From the NCBI RefSeq assembly GCF_000972495.1, contig NZ_LATM01000001.1:889241-953240 (forward strand): 64,000 nt of DNA, read 5' to 3'. This DNA is from Hymenobacter terrenus. Lineage in GTDB: Bacteria > Bacteroidota > Bacteroidia > Cytophagales > Hymenobacteraceae. Positions 46,942 to 55,606 of this stretch are shown here, in pieces (position 1 is the first letter of the stretch; each line of letters opens with the position of its first letter). The position numbers and the translations under genes are program-made. The notes beneath the pieces were generated by a model that ran no database searches, was not told the DNA's origin, and saw only the letters and a list, made by a program, of their open reading frames with translations.

Positions 46942-47608
46942 ATGTCCGCTCAGCAAAACGTCATCGACTGCTACGACAAAACGGCCCGGCAATACGCCGC
47001 CCGATTTGCCCACGAACTCGAATACAAGCACCAAGCATTTGGACCGGCTCCTGCTGCGAGCTTTTGCCCGAGAAAATGCGGCCCGCGGTTGCCTGTTGGA
47101 CCTGGGCTGCGGCCCCGGACAAACCACGGCCTTCCTAGCCAGCTGCGACGTGCCCGACCTGCTGGGCGTGGATATTTCGCCGGAGATGGTGAAAACGGCC
47201 CAGGCGCTGCACCCCCAACTGGCCTTTGCGGTTGCCGATATACTCCGGCTGGACTACGCCGCCGAATCCTTCGGCTCGGCTATTGCCTTCTACTCGGTAG
47301 TGCATTTCAACTACGACCAGATACGGACGGCGCTCGGCGAAACTCACCGGGTACTTGCCCCTGGGGGCGAGCTGCTGCTCGGCTTCCACGTGGGCGACGA
47401 AATCGTGCACGACGACGAGTTTCTGGGCGAGCCCGTGAATGTGGACTTTCGCCTGCTGGACCCCGATAAGATTGTGCCGCTGCTCATCGAAACCGGCTTC
47501 ACCTTGGTCGACGTGCTGGAGCGCCGGCCCTACCCGGAAGAGTACCCCACCCGCCGCGCCCACTTATGGGCCCGCAAGTCAGCTCTTTCTACCGGATATT
47601 GCGCATAG
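46942..47608 (+). pseudogene. Class I SAM-dependent methyltransferase with a 7-bp frameshift
   Basis: The gene starts at the ATG at 46942 (MSAQQNVIDCYDKTARQYAA) and shifts frame at about 47031, where CAAGCAC is followed by CAAGCAT. Removing seven bases restores ELEYKHLDRLLLRAF and a continuous product. The second part holds motif I, LDLGCGPGQTT, then VDISPEMVKTAQ and FYSVVHF, and runs to the stop at 47608. It also reads through in frame from the upstream aminotransferase remnant, which makes a false fused frame. Its 3' end overlaps the convergent HAD gene by 20 bases. Confidence 0.85.
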
Positions 47609-48296
47609 CCAGTAGCCGCTCTGGCACCTGGCGGATGCTGGTCAGTTGCTGAAGCTTGGGGTGCGCTACCAGCTGCTCCACGCGCTCGTGTTCCCAGGTG
47701 GTGTGAAAAGGCACATGCCAGGCGTGCCCGCCGAGGTCGAGCACGGGTAGGATGTCGGAGCGCAACGAGTTGCCCACCATCAAAAAGTCCGACGCTGGAA
47801 TGTCCAGGTGCTTGAGCAGCTTGCGGTAATCGGCCGGCTGCTTATCCGACATGATTTCGATGTGATGGAAGTAGCGCTCCAGGCCGGACTTTTTCAGCTT
47901 GCGCTCCTGGTCGAGCAGGTCGCCCTTGGTGGCCACCACCAGGCGGTAGCGCCCTTGCAAGGCTTCCAGCACATCCTCTACGCCATCGAGCAACTCCACC
48001 GGCTGGTTGAGCAGGGCCTTGCCATAGTCCAGGATTTTTTCCACGACTGGCATGCTCATGGCTCCGGCCGACACCCGGACGGCAGTTTCTACCATGCATA
48101 GCACGAAGCCCTTGGCCCCGTAGCCGTACAGGGCCAGGTTCTGCATTTCAGTTTTGAACAGCTCCTGGGCCGCGGCGTGCGGCGGCAGAAAATCCGCCAG
48201 CAGCTCGCCAAATTGCTGTTCCATGTGTTGGTAGTGGGGCTCATTGACCCACAAGGTGTCGTCGGCGTCGAAAGCAATGATTTGTAAAGTGTCCAT
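47589..48296 (-). CDS. HAD-family hydrolase
   Basis: A 235-residue phosphatase-like protein. HAD motif I is FDADDTLW near the N-terminus (nucleophile Asp), motif II is VVATKGD, and motif III/IV includes MVGNSLRSDILP. The start ATG at 48296 is preferred over the frame open to 48410. It is divergent from the Crp/Fnr regulator. The substrate is unknown; the YfnB/phosphoglycolate-like subgroup is likely. Confidence 0.92.
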   Translation of the reverse strand: MDTLQIIAFDADDTLWVNEPHYQHMEQQFGELLADFLPPHAAAQELFKTEMQNLALYGYGAKGFVLCMVETAVRVSAGAMSMPVVEKILDYGKALLNQPVELLDGVEDVLEALQGRYRLVVATKGDLLDQERKLKKSGLERYFHHIEIMSDKQPADYRKLLKHLDIPASDFLMVGNSLRSDILPVLDLGGHAWHVPFHTTWEHERVEQLVAHPKLQQLTSIRQVPERLLAMRNIR

Positions 48297-48423
48297 CTGA
48301 AAGTTGAAATGCAGGAGCTTAAAATACGGGGCTGACTTGGTGGGGGCCGCCGGAATCAGGTAGTATTGCCAGCTCCTAATATATTCCCCTGTCAAGGACA
48401 TTTGTCCCACCTTTCTCTATCCC

Positions 48424-49065
48424 ATGGTTAAAAGCAGTTTAGCCCTCCTTGAGTACCTGAACCGGGCCGCAACCAACTCCTTCGCCGGCCAGCTGGAGCG
48501 CGTGGCATTTCGCAGAGGACAGCTGCTGCTGCAACAGGACGAGGACGCCCGCGGCATTTACGTGCTGTTGAGTGGCGTGGTAAAATGCTTCATTACCGAG
48601 GAAAATGGCCGCTGCTTCGTGCTCGAATTCCTGGGTGAGGGTGAAATCCTGGGCGAGTTGGAGCTGCTAACCGAGCAAGCCACCCTAAACCACGTGGAAG
48701 TCCTCACCGAGGGGGAAGCGTATTGGCTGGAGGCCAGCGCATTTACCCGGCTGCAACAGGATACGGAATTCAGTGCCCTGCTCCTGCGCGAGCTGGCTAC
48801 CCGCCTGCGCCGCACCGCCCGGCGGGCGTCTTACCAGCAGGTATATCCGCTCGAATATGCCGTGCTACAGCTGCTCAGCCTGTTCGACGATCATCAGCAA
48901 CCCATCTCTAAGCAGGACCTGGCAGACTATCTGGCCGTTCCGGTTCGCAGCCTGAATCGGGTGCTCAAATACCTGGCCGAGCAGCAGCTTTTCCACACCA
49001 ACGCCAAGGGTCAGCTCGCCGCTCATCCTCAACGATTAGCCGAAATGCTGCAAGCATACTGGTAG
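48424..49065 (+). CDS. Crp/Fnr-family transcriptional regulator
   Basis: A 213-residue regulator with a cyclic-nucleotide-binding-like domain at about residues 15-120 (EDARGIYVLLSGVVKCFI, FLGEGEILGELELL) and a winged helix-turn-helix at about 150-205 (SKQDLADYLAVPVRSLNRVL). There are no FNR-type cysteines. It is divergent from the HAD hydrolase with 127 bases between, a shared control region. Confidence 0.93.
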   Translation: MVKSSLALLEYLNRAATNSFAGQLERVAFRRGQLLLQQDEDARGIYVLLSGVVKCFITEENGRCFVLEFLGEGEILGELELLTEQATLNHVEVLTEGEAYWLEASAFTRLQQDTEFSALLLRELATRLRRTARRASYQQVYPLEYAVLQLLSLFDDHQQPISKQDLADYLAVPVRSLNRVLKYLAEQQLFHTNAKGQLAAHPQRLAEMLQAYW

Positions 49066-49395
49066 TGCCCGATAACTAGTCACTGGCTACTTACGATTGA
49101 TGGAATAATTCAATTTAATCCGCTGCACTCAGCTACACGCTGAATATTATTGCTCGGTGTGTCAATATGCCCTTTTATTCACGCTATGGGGTAAGAAGGG
49201 CCCAATTACCAACAATCAGACAACATGATGACGATGGAGTAATTAAACAAAAATTTATAATTAACTACTGAATTGATTATCGACCGTAAATTTTTATTAA
49301 TTTACACGTACTACTCACATAACCATTGTTTTACTGAGACAGTGGCTAATGGGTACCCGTTCTTTTTTCACTTTACCAACTAATTCCAACCAACT
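49066..49395. other. AT-rich gene-free region, probable promoter of the crystallin-like protein
   Basis: No gene is seen. The region is markedly AT-rich (for example around 49250-49310), typical of a strong upstream control region in this genome. I could not place a clear TAnnTTTG element. Confidence 0.5.
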
Positions 49396-50598
49396 ATGAA
49401 AACCCAATCCATTACCCACTCCCTCTGCGACAATATTCGCCTGATTCTCTCTTCAGCACTTTTACTTGGGGGCTTGATGGGGGCAGTACCAAGCCAGGCG
49501 CAAGTCACGAATACGCCTCCGATGGTAAGAATCACTTCGCCGAGTAATCGTACGGTCATCACCGTTGGCTCATCCCTTACTATTAACGCAAATGCGGCTG
49601 ATGCCAATGGCACGGTGCGCAAAGTTGAATTCTACCAATACGGCGAGCTGCTGGGTACCGATACTACTGCCCCTTATAGCTATACGTGGGCGAATGTGGG
49701 CTCTGGCACTTACGACCTGACGGCCAAAGCCACGGATAATGCGGGTGCCACCACCACTTCCGAGAAGGTGTACTTAACCGTTGGAGTGGCAGCCCTCTAC
49801 AACAATTGCTCCTACGGGGGCGACGGCTCCGCCATTCGGTCCATAGGCGATTACGGCCTGAGCTACCTGCAAGCACTGGGTATCAATGAGAATGACCTGT
49901 CCTCCCTGAGAGTCGCGCCGGGCTACGAAATACAGCTCTTCGCGGAGGATAATTTTCAGGGAGAATCTATTGTGGTAGTTGGCGATAATGACTGCCTGAC
50001 GGCCCGCTCTTTCGATAACAAGGTCTCCTCCATCAGAGTGCGTACCTCGGGGCTCGCCACCTTGTACCCAGATTGCTCCTACAGCGGGCGGGCGGCCACT
50101 ATCCCGGCCATCGGTAGCTACAGCCAAGTCTATCTGCAAGCGCTGGGCCTCAATGATAATGTCCTTTCCTCACTGAGAGTGGCCAGCGGCTACGAAGTAG
50201 AGCTTTTTGCTGAGGACGACTACAAGGGTGCCTCTATCGTGCTCAGCGGCAATACTAGCTGCCTGGGAGCCAATGGATGGAATGACCGGGCTTCTTCGCT
50301 TAAAGTGCGCGCCGTCAGCTCCCATAGCGTCCGCCCGGCCCTGGCCGCGGCCCATTCCCAGGCTGGCGGCCCCGACTTGGGCGTGTACCCAAATCCAGCC
50401 CAAACTCAGCTAAACCTACACGCGGCCGAAGCGTTTGTGGGCGGTGAAGTCCGCATCCGCGACTTGGTAGGACGCCAGGTATGGAGCGGGTCGTATCAGG
50501 GCGTGGCCCTGCCCGTGGCCGGGCTCAAAGCCGGCCAGTATCTGCTTGAGTTAAGCCATGCGGGCACCATCCGTCGCCTGTGCTTTGCCAAGCAATAA
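49396..50598 (+). CDS. Secreted Ig-like / beta-gamma-crystallin protein with T9SS sorting domain
   Basis: A 400-residue exported protein. A signal peptide of about 35 residues ends PSQAQ. Residues about 37-130 are an Ig-like domain (VRITSPSNRTVITVG, ADANGTVRKVEFY, DNAGATTTS). Two beta-gamma-crystallin modules follow at about 132-218 and 218-308, with paired phrases QLFAEDNFQGESIVV and ELFAEDDYKGASIVL and calcium-type motifs such as NKVSSIRV and DRASSLKV. Residues about 330-400 are a T9SS type A sorting domain (VYPNPAQTQL). Probable surface or matrix protein, perhaps calcium-stabilised. Confidence 0.87.
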   Translation: MKTQSITHSLCDNIRLILSSALLLGGLMGAVPSQAQVTNTPPMVRITSPSNRTVITVGSSLTINANAADANGTVRKVEFYQYGELLGTDTTAPYSYTWANVGSGTYDLTAKATDNAGATTTSEKVYLTVGVAALYNNCSYGGDGSAIRSIGDYGLSYLQALGINENDLSSLRVAPGYEIQLFAEDNFQGESIVVVGDNDCLTARSFDNKVSSIRVRTSGLATLYPDCSYSGRAATIPAIGSYSQVYLQALGLNDNVLSSLRVASGYEVELFAEDDYKGASIVLSGNTSCLGANGWNDRASSLKVRAVSSHSVRPALAAAHSQAGGPDLGVYPNPAQTQLNLHAAEAFVGGEVRIRDLVGRQVWSGSYQGVALPVAGLKAGQYLLELSHAGTIRRLCFAKQ

Positions 50599-51034
50599 GC
50601 TTTTTCAGGGCTGAAGTTGGTCCACCATACTAGCTCCCTGATTCCGCCTCATTGGCAGGTCCCTTGAATCTGGCACTGACTACTGTTCCGTCATTGGAAC
50701 TCCTTCGGCACGGTTAACCCTGAGAGATAACAACAATAAAGCCAACGCAATGGGACTGCGTTGGCTTTATTGCTGTTATAGAGAAACCCGCTGGTAATCT
50801 GAACACGGCAAGCACTGAAGCTGCTTGAGCGTAGGCGGCAAAATAGCTGGGGAAGCCGCGAGGACGAGTTAGAGTGGTTCTTCGGTTGAAATTCTCCGCT
50901 CATCTGAAAGCCGCTCTAATTGTTACAACGTGAACCGGAAACGGTTTACGAAGACGAAACGCTATAATTAATCGGCTCTACTAACGGGGCCCAGCCATAA
51001 CCAGGGCGGCAGTGCTGAGTATATGTTCCACTTA
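50599..51034. other. Gene-free region with a perfect hairpin
   Basis: No gene supported. A 15-bp perfect hairpin (50735-50771) lies 136 bases after the upstream stop. A reverse-strand frame at 50691-50903 has no coding character. Confidence 0.5.
50735..50771. terminator. Perfect 15-bp hairpin, possible terminator
   Basis: AATAAAGCCAACGCA pairs with TGCGTTGGCTTTATT around a 7-base loop. The AT-rich base of the stem gives partial A/T tracts on both sides. It may end transcription from both the crystallin-like gene and other transcripts. Confidence 0.5.
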
Positions 51035-51886
51035 TTATTCCCAGAGTGGATAATGCTCCAGGTGCACTTCCTGCTCAAAGAATATCCGTGTGCTTTCTTC
51101 GAAGGAGCGCGTGAAATCCGACACGTAGAAATGATGCGCCGGCGGAGTGGACGTGGCGGGTGCCAGCAGGCCGTGGGCGCCTAGGTAAGTTTCAGCATTG
51201 GCCGCCACCACGTCGGAGGCGTCTAGCACATCGACGCGGCCGGCGTAATAGCATGCAATCTGCTCTTTAATAAGGGGATAATGGGTACAGGCCAATACCA
51301 GCGCATCGATATCGGCCAAGGCCGGGTTGCCTAAATAAGTGCCGATGATATCATCGCTGATGGAGTTTTTGAAGAAGCCTTCTTCAATCATCGGCACGAG
51401 TAGCGGGGTTGCCAGGGATTGCAGGTCCACACCGGCATCAAGAGCGTCGACCTTCTTCTTATACACGTTGGAATTCACGGTTTGCTTGGTGCCGATAAGG
51501 CCTACCCTGCGGCCGGAGTATGCCTGACCCAGATGAGCCACGATAGGGTCAATCACATTCAGCACCCGCGCTTTGGAACCCACATATTCCCGCACAAGCT
51601 CGTAGGCGGCAGCCGAGGCCGAGTTGCAGGCAATCATAATCACCTTGCAATGCTGGCGCAAGAGCAAGTCGCAGATTTTAACGGAGTAAGCCTGAATGGC
51701 AGCGGCACTTTTATCGCCATAGGGCAAATGGGCCGTGTCGCCGAAGTACACGATGCGCTCGTGGGGCAGGCGCCGGGCTACTGCCCGTGCCACCGTGAGT
51801 CCGCCAATACCAGAGTCGAACATGCCAATGGGCCGGTTGGCCAGAGCCGCGGTCGAAACGGCGGGAGCAGAAACAGCAGTTATCAT
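51035..51886 (-). CDS. murI: Glutamate racemase
   Basis: Converts L-glutamate to D-glutamate for peptidoglycan; cofactor-independent, cytoplasmic. The 283-residue product has the N-terminal MFDSGIGGLTV and the phrase YFGDTAHLPYGDKS. The two catalytic cysteines are Cys87 (IACNSASA) and Cys200 (LACTHYPL), from the ATG at 51886. A TACCTTTG promoter element ends four bases upstream of this ATG, so the mRNA may have little or no leader; the ATG at 51910 would lie upstream of the promoter and is rejected. Confidence 0.96.
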   Translation of the reverse strand: MITAVSAPAVSTAALANRPIGMFDSGIGGLTVARAVARRLPHERIVYFGDTAHLPYGDKSAAAIQAYSVKICDLLLRQHCKVIMIACNSASAAAYELVREYVGSKARVLNVIDPIVAHLGQAYSGRRVGLIGTKQTVNSNVYKKKVDALDAGVDLQSLATPLLVPMIEEGFFKNSISDDIIGTYLGNPALADIDALVLACTHYPLIKEQIACYYAGRVDVLDASDVVAANAETYLGAHGLLAPATSTPPAHHFYVSDFTRSFEESTRIFFEQEVHLEHYPLWE

Positions 51887-51890
51887 GGGG

Positions 51891-51898
51891 CAAAGGTA
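51891..51898 (-). promoter_or_regulatory. TACCTTTG -7 element of murI
   Basis: Exact TAnnTTTG match on the reverse strand, followed by CCCC and the murI ATG. The spacing implies a start of transcription at or next to the start codon. Confidence 0.6.
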
Positions 51899-52328
51899 GC
51901 CGGAGCCCATGGTCGGCCTATTATGCGAGCGGGGTATTTAGGGTAGCTGACTATGGCTACCAAAGCGATACTGGTATAGCCGACCCTTCGGAGCCGTTGC
52001 CGGGCAGATTATTCAAATAAATTCCGCGGTTAAATTCTCTCTTTCCAGAGGCCATGCACACCGGGCATTCGCGGAAATTAGGAGGTCTTTTTCGAGGGGA
52101 AATAATTTATTGATAAAAACTTTTAAACTGAATAATAAGGCATTTTTTGCATCATTGTAGAGATTAATTAGCTTGTCAAATGGGTCGGTTGAAATTAATC
52201 AATTGGGGTTGGTGCTTCGCTTTTAATCTTTTATAAACACACCGATTTAGAACCGCGCTAAGAGCTAATAGCCAACAACTACCAAACACTTGCTATATTT
52301 CCGCCCCTTTCCAGCTCGCTTATTTACC
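51899..52328. other. AT-rich gene-free region
   Basis: About 430 bases with no supported gene. The part from 52100 to 52260 is strongly AT-rich. TATATTTC near 52293 is a weak -7 candidate for the small gene at 52329. Confidence 0.5.
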
Positions 52329-52556
52329 ATGAGCACCATATTGGCCGAAATTGACCATGCCCTGGCCGTCCACGACGTTCGTCTGGGTCGTCCCGTCGCT
52401 ATCTACCTTGGCGAACGCAAGCTCACGCAACTTACCCTTGACGCCGCCCGCACCACGCTGCCCGACCTTAGTACCGACGCCGGCCGGCCCCTCGCCTACC
52501 GCCACCTCGAACTGCTGCGCGATGAAGTAAACGTGGATGGCCTACGGGTTATATAA
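52329..52556 (+). CDS. Small protein of unknown function
   Basis: A 75-residue protein from the ATG at 52329 (MSTILAEIDHALAVHDVRLG); the frame opens at 52290 but the extra residues look non-coding. The GC bias at third positions supports coding. It has no signal or membrane segment. The phrase YLGERKLTQLTLDAARTTLP suggests one strand and a helix. Not recognised. Confidence 0.65.
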   Translation: MSTILAEIDHALAVHDVRLGRPVAIYLGERKLTQLTLDAARTTLPDLSTDAGRPLAYRHLELLRDEVNVDGLRVI

Positions 52557-52651
52557 TTCCCCATGGCGGTTATGTACGACTGCGCCGTCACCTGGGCACG
52601 GGAAAATGTCAGCCGAGAATAATCTCAACGGTGGAATACCTGCGTAGGGCC

Positions 52652-52695
52652 ACCCCAAAGAGTCCCGGCAGCAACCTGTCGGGACTCTTTGGGGT
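52652..52695. terminator. Perfect 16-bp hairpin between convergent genes
   Basis: ACCCCAAAGAGTCCCG pairs with CGGGACTCTTTGGGGT around a 12-base loop. It separates the small gene (+) from the GH5 gene (-). There is no clear U-tract, so termination is inferred from position and stability. Confidence 0.6.
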
Positions 52696-52709
52696 GCAAA
52701 AAGGGGTAC

Positions 52710-54446
52710 TTACTGCTTCTCAAATTTGGTTGAGGTGACTTGGTCTGCCTGCACCACGCGCAAGGTGTAAAGCCCTGGTTCCAATGCGCCGATGGCAACG
52801 CGGGCATCCGTTGAGTTGCTGGCGGGCAGTTCCTGGCTCAGCACCTGCCTGCCCCGGGTATTGAAGACGACAATACGAGCCGCCTTGCCCGGCTGAGCCA
52901 GCGCAATGTGCAATTGCTGCTGGGCCGGGTTTGGGTAGAGCGCGGCAGCGGTAGACGTTATCGGACGGGCACTGGTGGCCGGCGCAAGGCTCCACCAGTT
53001 GATATTGTAGCCTCCCATTGGCACGCCAATGGCAATATCCTGCTGCCCGGCCGCCAGGGTGATGGTATTTGTGATGGTAACCCAGTTTTGCCAGCCGCCG
53101 GTGTTAGGCACGGCAATGGTGCTGAGCACCTTCGTGCCCGAATTCTGCTCCAGCCGGATTTGCCCGCTGCTGTTTGGGCTGGCCACCCGGTACTGAATGG
53201 TGTAAGTGCCGGCCGTGGGCACGGAGACGGTGTAGGCCATCCAGTCGCCCGCATCGACCCAGCCCACGTTCAGGCCGCCGCCCGTATCGGCGGTGTTTTC
53301 GGTTTGTACCCCGGCCATGACGTGGTAGCTTTCGGCTTCTACCTTGGTCGCCGCGCCGCTGCTCGGTGGGGTGGTGGGCGGCGTAGTTGTGGTGGTGCCA
53401 CCCCAATTTTGGACGTAGCCTTTTACCAGCCGGCCCGAAGCTGTGAGGTAGCTGTCGGACCACGCGGCGCTGGGGCTGGTGCCCGGCAGCAGCGCTGAAG
53501 CTGTTTCGCTCTTGTCGTTCAGTGCCCAGTTGCAATGACTGAGCTTGTTGGCTCGCATAAAATCCATCCATTCCTGGGTAGAAGTCGCGTCGACAGCCCC
53601 GCCCCCGGAAGCGTCGCAGGTGCCGTATTCTGTCACGAACAAGGCCACGCCTTGGCTGAGGGCCACACTGGCCTTGTTGCGCAAAGAGCTTTTGTGGGTG
53701 GCGGCGTAGAAGTGCAAGGTGTAGGCAATATTGGTGCCCGACACCGGGCTGCCGGCCGCCACGTCCACGTCCTGCGACCACGTGGGCGTACCCACCACGA
53801 TGAGATTATCGGGGTCGATGGCACGAATGGCGTTGGTCACGGCCTGCGCGTAGGGCTTCACCACACCGGTCCACGATACCTGGAGGGGCTCGTTGTAGAT
53901 TTCGTAAATCACGTTGGGCGTATTACCGTAGGTGGTAGCCATTTCCCGGAAGAAGGCAATGGCCTCGGCCTGATGCTGCTCGGCGTGGTGCGAGTGCCAG
54001 TCGATGATGACGTACAGGCCGGCAGCTACGCAAGCATCGACCACGGCTTTCACCTTGGCTTTTTCGCGGGCAGGGTTTTCGAGATACCCACCGGCTTCGT
54101 CTACGCCCATGGCGGCCCGCACGATGGTGGCGTTCCAATTATTTTTCAGCCAGCCCACTACGTTGGCGGTGTAGTACCGCTCGCCACCCCAGCCGTTGTT
54201 ACTCCAGAACAAGCTGTTGCCCGCCAAGCTCACTGGCTGACTAGCCTGATCCACAATTTGGCTGCCTTGCACGCGCAAAGCGCCGTATCGGGTCACGGGG
54301 GTTTGCGCGACGGCAGGAAAAAAACCGCACCCTGCAAATACGATGACCCACGCGTAGAGCAGTCGTAACCGCAGGCAAAAAGGCGAGAATAAAATTGTTA
54401 TTTTCACGGATCTAACAAGAAAATGGGTGAGTGTGAAAGAAATCAA
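52710..54446 (-). CDS. Secreted GH5 endoglucanase with CBM6-like domain and T9SS sorting domain
   Basis: A 578-residue exported glycosidase acting on beta-glucan chains such as cellulose. A long leader ends FFPAVAQ (about residue 48); a GTG at 54407 would give a shorter, more usual signal. The GH5 domain covers about 55-345, with acid/base Glu186 in IYEIYNEP and nucleophile Glu273 in FVTEYG, as well as IIDWHSHHAEQHQ. A Thr/Pro linker leads to a CBM6-like carbohydrate-binding module (about 370-490, KVEAESYHVMAGVQTEN). A T9SS type A sorting domain (LYPNPAQQQL) ends the protein. Confidence 0.93.
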   Translation of the reverse strand: MISFTLTHFLVRSVKITILFSPFCLRLRLLYAWVIVFAGCGFFPAVAQTPVTRYGALRVQGSQIVDQASQPVSLAGNSLFWSNNGWGGERYYTANVVGWLKNNWNATIVRAAMGVDEAGGYLENPAREKAKVKAVVDACVAAGLYVIIDWHSHHAEQHQAEAIAFFREMATTYGNTPNVIYEIYNEPLQVSWTGVVKPYAQAVTNAIRAIDPDNLIVVGTPTWSQDVDVAAGSPVSGTNIAYTLHFYAATHKSSLRNKASVALSQGVALFVTEYGTCDASGGGAVDATSTQEWMDFMRANKLSHCNWALNDKSETASALLPGTSPSAAWSDSYLTASGRLVKGYVQNWGGTTTTTPPTTPPSSGAATKVEAESYHVMAGVQTENTADTGGGLNVGWVDAGDWMAYTVSVPTAGTYTIQYRVASPNSSGQIRLEQNSGTKVLSTIAVPNTGGWQNWVTITNTITLAAGQQDIAIGVPMGGYNINWWSLAPATSARPITSTAAALYPNPAQQQLHIALAQPGKAARIVVFNTRGRQVLSQELPASNSTDARVAIGALEPGLYTLRVVQADQVTSTKFEKQ

Positions 54447-54630
54447 CTAATAATAAAATGCAAGTTCCAGCAAATCAATTCACTTTGAAAACAAACAATT
54501 TACGCAATAATTCACTGAATCGAATTCAACAAATAAATTAATTCATTACAGCGAGCTCTGCCCTCTGATTTAGAACATCACCAGGAAGCTCCCATTACTC
54601 CTGCGCCCATACTTATGGGCCATACGTGAC

Positions 54631-54672
54631 AAAAAAATGGCTCATCCCCTAGCCTAAAGGAGATGAGCCATT
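54631..54672 (-). terminator. Terminator of the esterase gene
   Basis: On the reverse strand AATGGCTCATC pairs with GATGAGCCATT, followed by seven Ts. It lies 45 bases after the esterase stop. Confidence 0.85.
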
Positions 54673-54716
54673 GTTCGGGAGTTGCGCCCCTCCCCTGCCC
54701 AATTGGGCCGCGATAA

Positions 54717-55436
54717 TCAGCTGGGGCTATTGGTACCGGCCAGCAGTGGCTGCAACACCTTCCACACGGTGCGGGCCACGATGCGGTGCCCGGCCGGCGT
54801 GGGGTGAATGCCATCGGCTTGGTTCAGCTTGCGGTCGCCGCCCACGCCTTCGAGCAGGAACGGAATGAGTGCCAGGTGATTTTGGGCAGCTATTTCCTGG
54901 TACAAGGTCTTGAAACTGGCGGCATAGGAGGCACCCAGATTGGGCGGAATCTGCATGCCGGCCAGCACGATTTGCGCGTTGGGGCTACGCCGCCGTACCG
55001 TGTCGATGATGGCCTGCAGGTTGCGGCGGGTGTCGGTGAGCGGCAGACCGCGTAGGCCGTCGTTGCCACCCAGTTCCAGTACAAACACATCGACGGGCTG
55101 ACGTAGCACCCAGCCCACGCGACTGCGGCCGCCCGCCGTGGTTTCGCCGCTCAGGCCCGCGTTGATGACTTCATAGCCCAGCTTCAAGGAATCTATTTTC
55201 TGGCCTACCAGGGCCGGGAAGGCTTCGTCTGGCTCCACGCCGAAGCCAGCGGTGAGGCTATTGCCGAAAAACAGCAGCCGCTTCTTGCCCGTGCTGGGAG
55301 CAGGCTGATTGAGCGGCGATTGAGTCGCGGTAGCTGCGGGTGATGAGTCCGCCTTTTCGGTCTTTGAGTCGGAATTGCAGGCGCTCAGCACAAGGGCAAA
55401 CAGAGCAGCAACCAGCGAGGAACGAACTACATTCAT
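54717..55436 (-). CDS. TesA-like SGNH esterase (arylesterase), lipoprotein
   Basis: A 239-residue SGNH hydrolase. The ATG at 55436 gives a lipoprotein signal ending LVLSAC. Block I is FFGNSLTAGFG, with the catalytic Ser and Asn in place of the usual Asp of GDSL; block III is LGGNDGLRG; block V is DGIHPTPAGH with the Asp-His pair. It probably hydrolyses short acyl or aryl esters on the outer side of the inner membrane or in the outer membrane. The gene stands alone between the GH5 gene and the FAD oxidoreductase. Confidence 0.92.
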   Translation of the reverse strand: MNVVRSSLVAALFALVLSACNSDSKTEKADSSPAATATQSPLNQPAPSTGKKRLLFFGNSLTAGFGVEPDEAFPALVGQKIDSLKLGYEVINAGLSGETTAGGRSRVGWVLRQPVDVFVLELGGNDGLRGLPLTDTRRNLQAIIDTVRRRSPNAQIVLAGMQIPPNLGASYAASFKTLYQEIAAQNHLALIPFLLEGVGGDRKLNQADGIHPTPAGHRIVARTVWKVLQPLLAGTNSPS

Positions 55437-55606
55437 GAGTGGCATTTGGGGCACGAAGCCGTAAAGACAGAAAATGGGGCGAAGGTTTTGCCAGCTTCCT
55501 TAATCGTAACGAACGATGCGCCGCCCGGTTACGTGGCGGCAAGCACCGGGGCGCTTACGCAGCCGGAAGAACGAGTAGCTGGCAAAAGCCATTACGTTTT
55601 GGGTCC

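Noticed and set aside
46409..47608. 399-residue aminotransferase-methyltransferase fusion
   Set aside because: The open frame joins the 3' part of a broken MocR-type gene to the second half of a frameshifted methyltransferase through non-coding sequence; it is not a real fusion.
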